Of a DNA stretch of 15,958 nt, positions 14,131-15,958 are shown one piece after another (within the stretch, counting starts at the first letter, position 1; each line of letters opens with the position of its first letter). Origin of the DNA: Pseudomonadota bacterium (lineage in GTDB: Bacteria > Myxococcota_A > Polyangia > Fen-1088). A program made the translations under genes and the position numbers. A model generated the notes under the pieces. The model did no database searches. It was not told where the DNA came from and saw only the letters and a program-made list of their open reading frames with translations. The stretch covers positions 1 through 15,958 of the forward strand of contig JAEXQJ010000138.1 of NCBI GenBank assembly GCA_023438785.1, written 5' to 3'.

Positions 14131-14159
14131 CCGCACAGGGGCCAGAGGACCCATTCTCG
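14131..14159 (+). repeat. Short dispersed repeat, copy 1 (29 bp)
   Basis: This 29-bp stretch recurs at 15448-15476 with 25 of 29 bases identical, including an uninterrupted CAGAGGACCCATTC. Copy 1 lies 10 bases after the stop of the barrel protein and abuts the degenerate hairpin at 14152-14256; copy 2 abuts the etfA fragment. Both mark the edges of decayed sequence, so it may be an insertion or junction scar. Confidence 0.6.
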
Positions 14160-14256
14160 CCGGCCGTTCAGATGCAAGTCCGCCGCGAATCGGCGCTGCG
14201 ATTCCACACCGAAGTCAACGCGGTGGTATTGACCGCTGCAACGGCATGTTCGACGG
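14152..14256 (-). other. Degenerate attC-like hairpin
   Basis: GCCGTTCAG (14163-14171) and CTGCAACGGC (14236-14245) pair perfectly over 9 bp apart from one extra C, the attC-type extrahelical base, and GTTCGACGG (14248-14256) sits at the same two-base distance as GTTCGGTGG in the intact site at 12060-12132. The other core, however, reads CATTCTC where a box ending in AAC is needed. It is in the same orientation as the intact site. The gap 14121-14327 holds no gene. It may be a decayed attC or one half replaced by a repeat; chance cannot be excluded. Confidence 0.35.
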
Positions 14257-14327
14257 TGCCGTCGCTTCGACGCCTGTCCACCCCCTTCACCCAATCAACT
14301 CACCCGCGGATTCTGTTGGAGAGCCCA

Positions 14328-15044
14328 ATGCCTGGATATGCCTTGAGAAAGCCACTATGGCTGATGGCCGCAACGGCTACGATTGGCGCTACCATTTGGC
14401 TTCTGCTCCGGCCTGCCGGTGCTCCTGCGGCCGGTGCGGATGGGGCTGGCGTGGCCAAAACAATGCGCGACGCGCAGGACGAGGCCATTCCGCGAGGTGC
14501 CCCACATTCGGTTCTGGCGCTGCGGGACTCCCCTAGGGATGCGGCTGATACGGAGTCCCCCGATGCGGCCCTGACTGATGCAGAGATGGCAATACTTCAG
14601 CGGGTCGAAGCTCTTCGCAACACGAAGCCTCGTCCCGACCCCTCCTGGACTTGGGAGCGCTATCGTAGCGTGATGGAGGAAAAGCGCGAACGTGAAAGAC
14701 AGGTGGCCGAACGAGCCTGGGAAAAGATGGGCCTGCCCGAAGATATCCGTCAGAAGGTTCGCGAGAGTCATTCTCGATGGATGGCCGGACTCCGAGCTTT
14801 TCGGTTCAGAGCTCTTGATCCGACTCCTGCAGAGGGCCTGACCCCCGAGAAGATCCACGAGGCCTTCAGGCGGGATATGGTCGATGTTCTTGGGGAGGCC
14901 CGATTCAAAGAGTTCACCGCGGTGAAGAACGAGATGTGGTGGGAGATGGTCGCCGAGCGCCGACGAAACCGGGAGGCCGCTCGGATTCGCAACGGAGGGA
15001 ATACACCCTCACATCTTGGGTCTGGTCTGGACGCGGGGAAATAG
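14328..15044 (+). CDS. Membrane-anchored helical protein of unknown function
   Basis: 238 residues. The ATG at 14328 follows GGAGAG at 14318-14323. A short basic head (YALRKP) and one hydrophobic segment (about residues 9-28, LWLMAATATIGATIWLLL) form a signal anchor or uncleaved signal peptide, followed by a low-complexity Ala/Gly linker. Residues about 80-225 are charged and strongly helical, rich in Arg/Glu (RYRSVMEEKRERERQVAERA, FRRDMVDVLGEARFKEFTAV, ERRRNREAAR), without Cys or catalytic motifs I recognise. The layout is that of a periplasmic helical domain tethered to the inner membrane, loosely like Spy/LTXXQ-type proteins, but no family assignment is justified. Upstream frame extension to 14172 would destroy the anchor position. 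Confidence 0.75.
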   Translation: MPGYALRKPLWLMAATATIGATIWLLLRPAGAPAAGADGAGVAKTMRDAQDEAIPRGAPHSVLALRDSPRDAADTESPDAALTDAEMAILQRVEALRNTKPRPDPSWTWERYRSVMEEKRERERQVAERAWEKMGLPEDIRQKVRESHSRWMAGLRAFRFRALDPTPAEGLTPEKIHEAFRRDMVDVLGEARFKEFTAVKNEMWWEMVAERRRNREAARIRNGGNTPSHLGSGLDAGK

Positions 15045-15321
15045 GAGCTGTTCAGACTCGTCTGCCCCGAGGAGCCCTGTGTCTCGCACATGCTCGACTT
15101 GGGTGACGCCGTGGCGTTTCGCCCAGCGCGCCCCCTTGGGTTGGGCACCGAACGGCGTAGATCGTCGCACTGGTGGCGCGTGCGTCGCCGCTCAACTGGG
15201 AGACTGGGCCACGTGTTTCGCCAGGGCTGGTCGTTCCGGGCCAGTCGGGCGGCCTAGGGCACGCGAGGAGCGGCCCGGGCACACGGTCCACCCTCGTCGA
15301 TGCCGCCGGGCCGGGCGCTTC
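15045..15321. other. Intergenic stretch without a recognised gene
   Basis: Open frames exist on both strands but none has a ribosome binding site or a recognisable protein pattern. The sequence downstream of the helical protein shows no clear terminator hairpin with a T-run. It probably belongs to the same decayed DNA as the etfA fragment that follows. Confidence 0.5.
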
Positions 15322-15436
15322 CCAGTTGGCCAGCAAGCCGTAGTCCGCGACCTGGAAGATGGGCCTCGATGCCCTTATTGATGACCACGACGACCGTCGA
15401 GCTCTTCATGCCCGCGAGGTGCTGGATGGCGGCGTT
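15322..15436 (-). pseudogene. etfA: Frameshifted C-terminal fragment of electron transfer flavoprotein alpha subunit
   Basis: Minus-strand translation gives NAAIQHLAGMKSSTVVVVINK, then GIEA, a frame change at 15361, and IFQVADYGLLANW. EtfA proteins carry AIQHLAGMK, INKDxEAPIFQVADYG and LVxDL in exactly this order at the FAD-binding C-terminus, so the identity is clear. The Pro codon between EA and IFQ is reduced to one base, consistent with a two-base deletion. Similarity ends abruptly on both sides: upstream of VNAAIQ no GISG motif is seen and downstream the frame continues into unrelated sequence. No etfB or dehydrogenase partner is nearby. The flank at 15448-15476 is copy 2 of a short dispersed repeat. 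The rest of the gap to 15662 shows no supported gene. Confidence 0.8.
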
Positions 15437-15447
15437 CACCGTCGCAG

Positions 15448-15476
15448 CCGCACAAGTGACAGAGGACCCATTCCCG
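15448..15476 (+). repeat. Short dispersed repeat, copy 2 (29 bp)
   Basis: Same orientation as copy 1 at 14131-14159, 25 of 29 bases identical. It lies 11 bases from the point where etfA similarity ends, so it may mark a recombination junction. Confidence 0.6.
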
Positions 15477-15662
15477 ACACCCGAGGACGAACCCGCCTGC
15501 AGGTGCGACGGCTCCAGCGACTTCGCCCTTTTCAGCCAGGACTGGTCGCCGCCCATGGAGCAACCGGTACGGAAGTCGCGGCTGGAATACAACGGCGGCT
15601 GGCCGGCGGCGCCTCGGCACGCCAGATTGGGTCACCACATGACCGCCCGTGCCCCCGTCAAC

Positions 15663-15958
15663 TCACCGCCACAACGCTGCGGCTGACTCCACCGACAAAG
15701 CGCGCTCCAACAACCGGGCGAGCTGGGCTTCGTCTTGGCAGGCCAGGATGCGCGAGGCTTCCTCGTCGCTGACCACAATCCCGCGACCCCGCAGAATCGC
15801 CAGGATCGCCTTGGCCTGACCTTCGCGCAGGCCCTCGCCGCGCCCTTTGGCCTCACCTTCCCGCAGTCCCGCCTCGTGACCCCGTACCTCTCCGTTGGCC
15901 TCACCTTCCCGCAGGCCCTCGTCGCGCCCTTTGGCCTCGCCTTCTCGCAGTCCCGCCT
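15663..15958 (-). CDS. C-terminal tail of a Rpn/PD-(D/E)XK nuclease-type protein, 5' end outside the window
   Basis: 98 complete codons read from the right edge to a stop at 15665-15663; no start is in the window. The first 48 residues are charged repeats of the type GLREGEAKGRDEG and GLREGEAKGRGEG, with a 28-residue (84-bp) higher period visible in the DNA, predicted to form a long helix. The final part, ILAILRGRGIVVSDEEASRI followed by LACQDEAQLARLLERALSVE, matches the C-terminal region common in Rpn-family (transposase_31-like PD-(D/E)XK) and related proteins of Myxococcota and cyanobacteria, which resemble recombination-promoting nucleases. The nuclease domain itself is not visible, so the assignment rests on the tail alone. 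Slippage in the repeat could vary its length between strains. Confidence 0.7.
   Translation of the reverse strand, partial: AGLREGEAKGRDEGLREGEANGEVRGHEAGLREGEAKGRGEGLREGQAKAILAILRGRGIVVSDEEASRILACQDEAQLARLLERALSVESAAALWR

Noticed and set aside
15300..15686. 128-codon forward frame opposite the etfA fragment
   Set aside because: The minus strand carries the recognisable EtfA residues; the forward frame has no family pattern or ribosome binding site.

Overview
The window is GC-rich, with short intergenic gaps in its left half. The genes suggest a deltaproteobacterial (Myxococcota-like) chromosome: a two-domain KaiC-like ATPase with a histidine kinase, small signal-peptide beta-barrel proteins, a lipoprotein phosphoesterase and a nuclease-type tail built of Gly-Leu-Arg-Glu-Gly repeats. 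This taxonomic guess is inference; no rRNA or tRNA marker was seen.

Left half (1-9214): ordinary, dense coding DNA. It opens with the 3' part of an exported protein of unknown function, followed by an IclR-family regulator on the minus strand. Diverging from the regulator is a tightly coupled four-gene run: treY (maltooligosyl trehalose synthase), treZ (maltooligosyl trehalose trehalohydrolase), a double-domain KaiC-like ATPase and a histidine kinase with a degenerate receiver. The three junctions overlap by 4, 4 and 17 bases, so the glycogen-to-trehalose enzymes and the KaiC/kinase pair look like one translationally coupled operon. This is the most interesting metabolic/signalling association in the window.

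Right half (9215-15958): accessory DNA with long non-coding stretches, gene debris and repeats. It contains a VapBC toxin-antitoxin pair on the minus strand whose promoter places the transcription start at or next to the antitoxin ATG, a lipoprotein metallophosphoesterase, a histidine-kinase remnant, and a SnoaL/DUF4440-like gene. The SnoaL-like gene has the anatomy of an integron gene cassette: a 73-bp attC-like site downstream of the stop and a matching 5' boundary 28 bases before the start codon. Further right are a dispersed repeat in two copies (one in front of the phosphoesterase, one beside the cassette), six head-to-tail 43-bp units, a small outer-membrane-type beta-barrel protein, a membrane-anchored helical protein of unknown function, a frameshifted fragment of etfA, and the 3' end of a Rpn/PD-(D/E)XK-type protein running off the right edge.

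The TA pair, solitary cassette, attC-like hairpins and gene fragments together indicate a region that has repeatedly gained and lost DNA. No integrase gene and no transposase were found in the window.
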